5,676 bases of DNA, from contig JAJYKC010000215.1 of NCBI GenBank assembly GCA_021788955.1, positions 1 to 5,676 of the forward strand, in the 5' to 3' direction. This DNA comes from Acidobacteriota bacterium. GTDB lineage: Bacteria > Acidobacteriota > Terriglobia > Bryobacterales > Bryobacteraceae. The notes beneath the pieces were generated by a model. That model made no database searches. It had not been told where the DNA came from and was given only the letters and a program-made list of their open reading frames with translations. This document shows positions 5,399 to 5,676 of the stretch, piece after piece. The position numbers and the translations under genes were made by a program. Position 1 is the stretch's first letter. Each line of letters starts with the position of its first letter.

Positions 5399-5676
5399 AT
5401 GAAGAATGTTTTTGTAGGCAACCTCAGCTTCGGAGCCACGGAAGACTCAGTTCGGTCCATGTTCGAAGCATATGGCGTCGTCGAACGCGTCAGTCTCGTC
5501 ACGGACCGTGATACCGGCCGCGCAAGGGGCTTTGGATTTGTTGAAATGACCAACGGCGCCGAAGCGGACCGCGCCATTGCGGAGCTGAACGGCAGAGAAG
5601 TCGATGGCCGCGCGTTGAACGTCAACGAAGCCAGGCCGAAAACCGATCGCAATTCCGGCGGTGGCGGTTACCGGTC
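5399..5676 (+). CDS. Single-RRM RNA-binding protein, 3'-truncated by the window
   Basis: The frame starts at ATG 5399-5401 and is still open at the right edge, giving 92 visible residues. It is a canonical RNA recognition motif of the small bacterial Rbp type: RNP2 is VFVGNL (4-9) and RNP1 is RGFGFVEM (43-50), with the RNA-stacking aromatics F5, F45 and F47 present. Typical flanking segments are also seen: SVRSMFEAYG (17-26), TDRDTGRARG (35-44), ADRAIAELNG (56-65) and GRALNVNEARP (70-80). A Gly-rich tail begins at GGGGYR (87-92), as in cyanobacterial and acidobacterial Rbp proteins, which bind single-stranded RNA and are often cold-induced or tied to RNA localisation or stability. AAAAGGAAG (5385-5393), ending 5 nt before the ATG, is a very strong binding site. 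Only the end of the Gly-rich tail is missing. The precise role in this organism is not known. Confidence -1.
   Translation, partial: MKNVFVGNLSFGATEDSVRSMFEAYGVVERVSLVTDRDTGRARGFGFVEMTNGAEADRAIAELNGREVDGRALNVNEARPKTDRNSGGGGYR

Noticed and set aside
1..5676. CRISPR array, tRNA, rRNA, insertion sequence or attachment site
   Set aside because: No regularly spaced repeats, no cloverleaf-like segments, no transposase-like product and no terminal inverted repeats were seen on either strand.

Overview
The window is about 5.7 kb of GC-rich bacterial chromosome. The mix of genes suggests a soil or sediment Acidobacteriota of the Solibacter/Bryobacter type: a secreted-type apiosidase-like glycosidase, a Tat-exported Gfo/Idh/MocA oxidoreductase, an AbrB/RelE toxin-antitoxin locus, a small CPCC protein and a single-RRM RNA-binding protein. 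This assignment is an inference from gene content and recalled homologues, not from a marker gene.

Layout. The left edge holds the 3' end of a plus-strand glycoside-hydrolase-like gene (to 836) with a C-terminal collagen-binding-type beta domain. It converges, with 26 bp between stop codons, on a minus-strand block. Reading that block in its own direction gives a Tat-signal Gfo/Idh/MocA oxidoreductase (3956-2592), then a 157-bp spacer with three hairpins, then hfq (2434-2153) and hflX (2146-863) only 6 bp apart. A 294-bp divergent intergenic region (3957-4250) separates this block from plus-strand genes. These are an AbrB-type antitoxin (4251-4592), overlapped ATGA-style by the broken remains of its RelE-family toxin (4589-4748), then a 103-residue CPCC protein (4852-5163), a 235-bp leader region, and an RRM protein (from 5399) that runs off the right edge.

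How the genes work together. hfq and hflX form a clear RNA/ribosome stress module: Hfq is the sRNA chaperone and HflX is the ribosome-splitting GTPase. The RRM protein at the right edge is a third RNA-binding factor, but it lies on the other strand and there is no evidence of co-regulation. The glycosidase and the oxidoreductase both fit carbohydrate use outside the cytoplasm, although they lie on opposite strands and are not an operon.

The most noteworthy feature is the decaying toxin-antitoxin locus. The antitoxin and the start-stop overlap are intact. The toxin carries an in-frame TAG after 26 codons and appears to have lost its middle, with a recognisable family-like C-terminal tail surviving in another frame. 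A hairpin directly against the hfq ribosome binding site is a second item worth testing. I did not find a convincing undescribed multi-gene system here.
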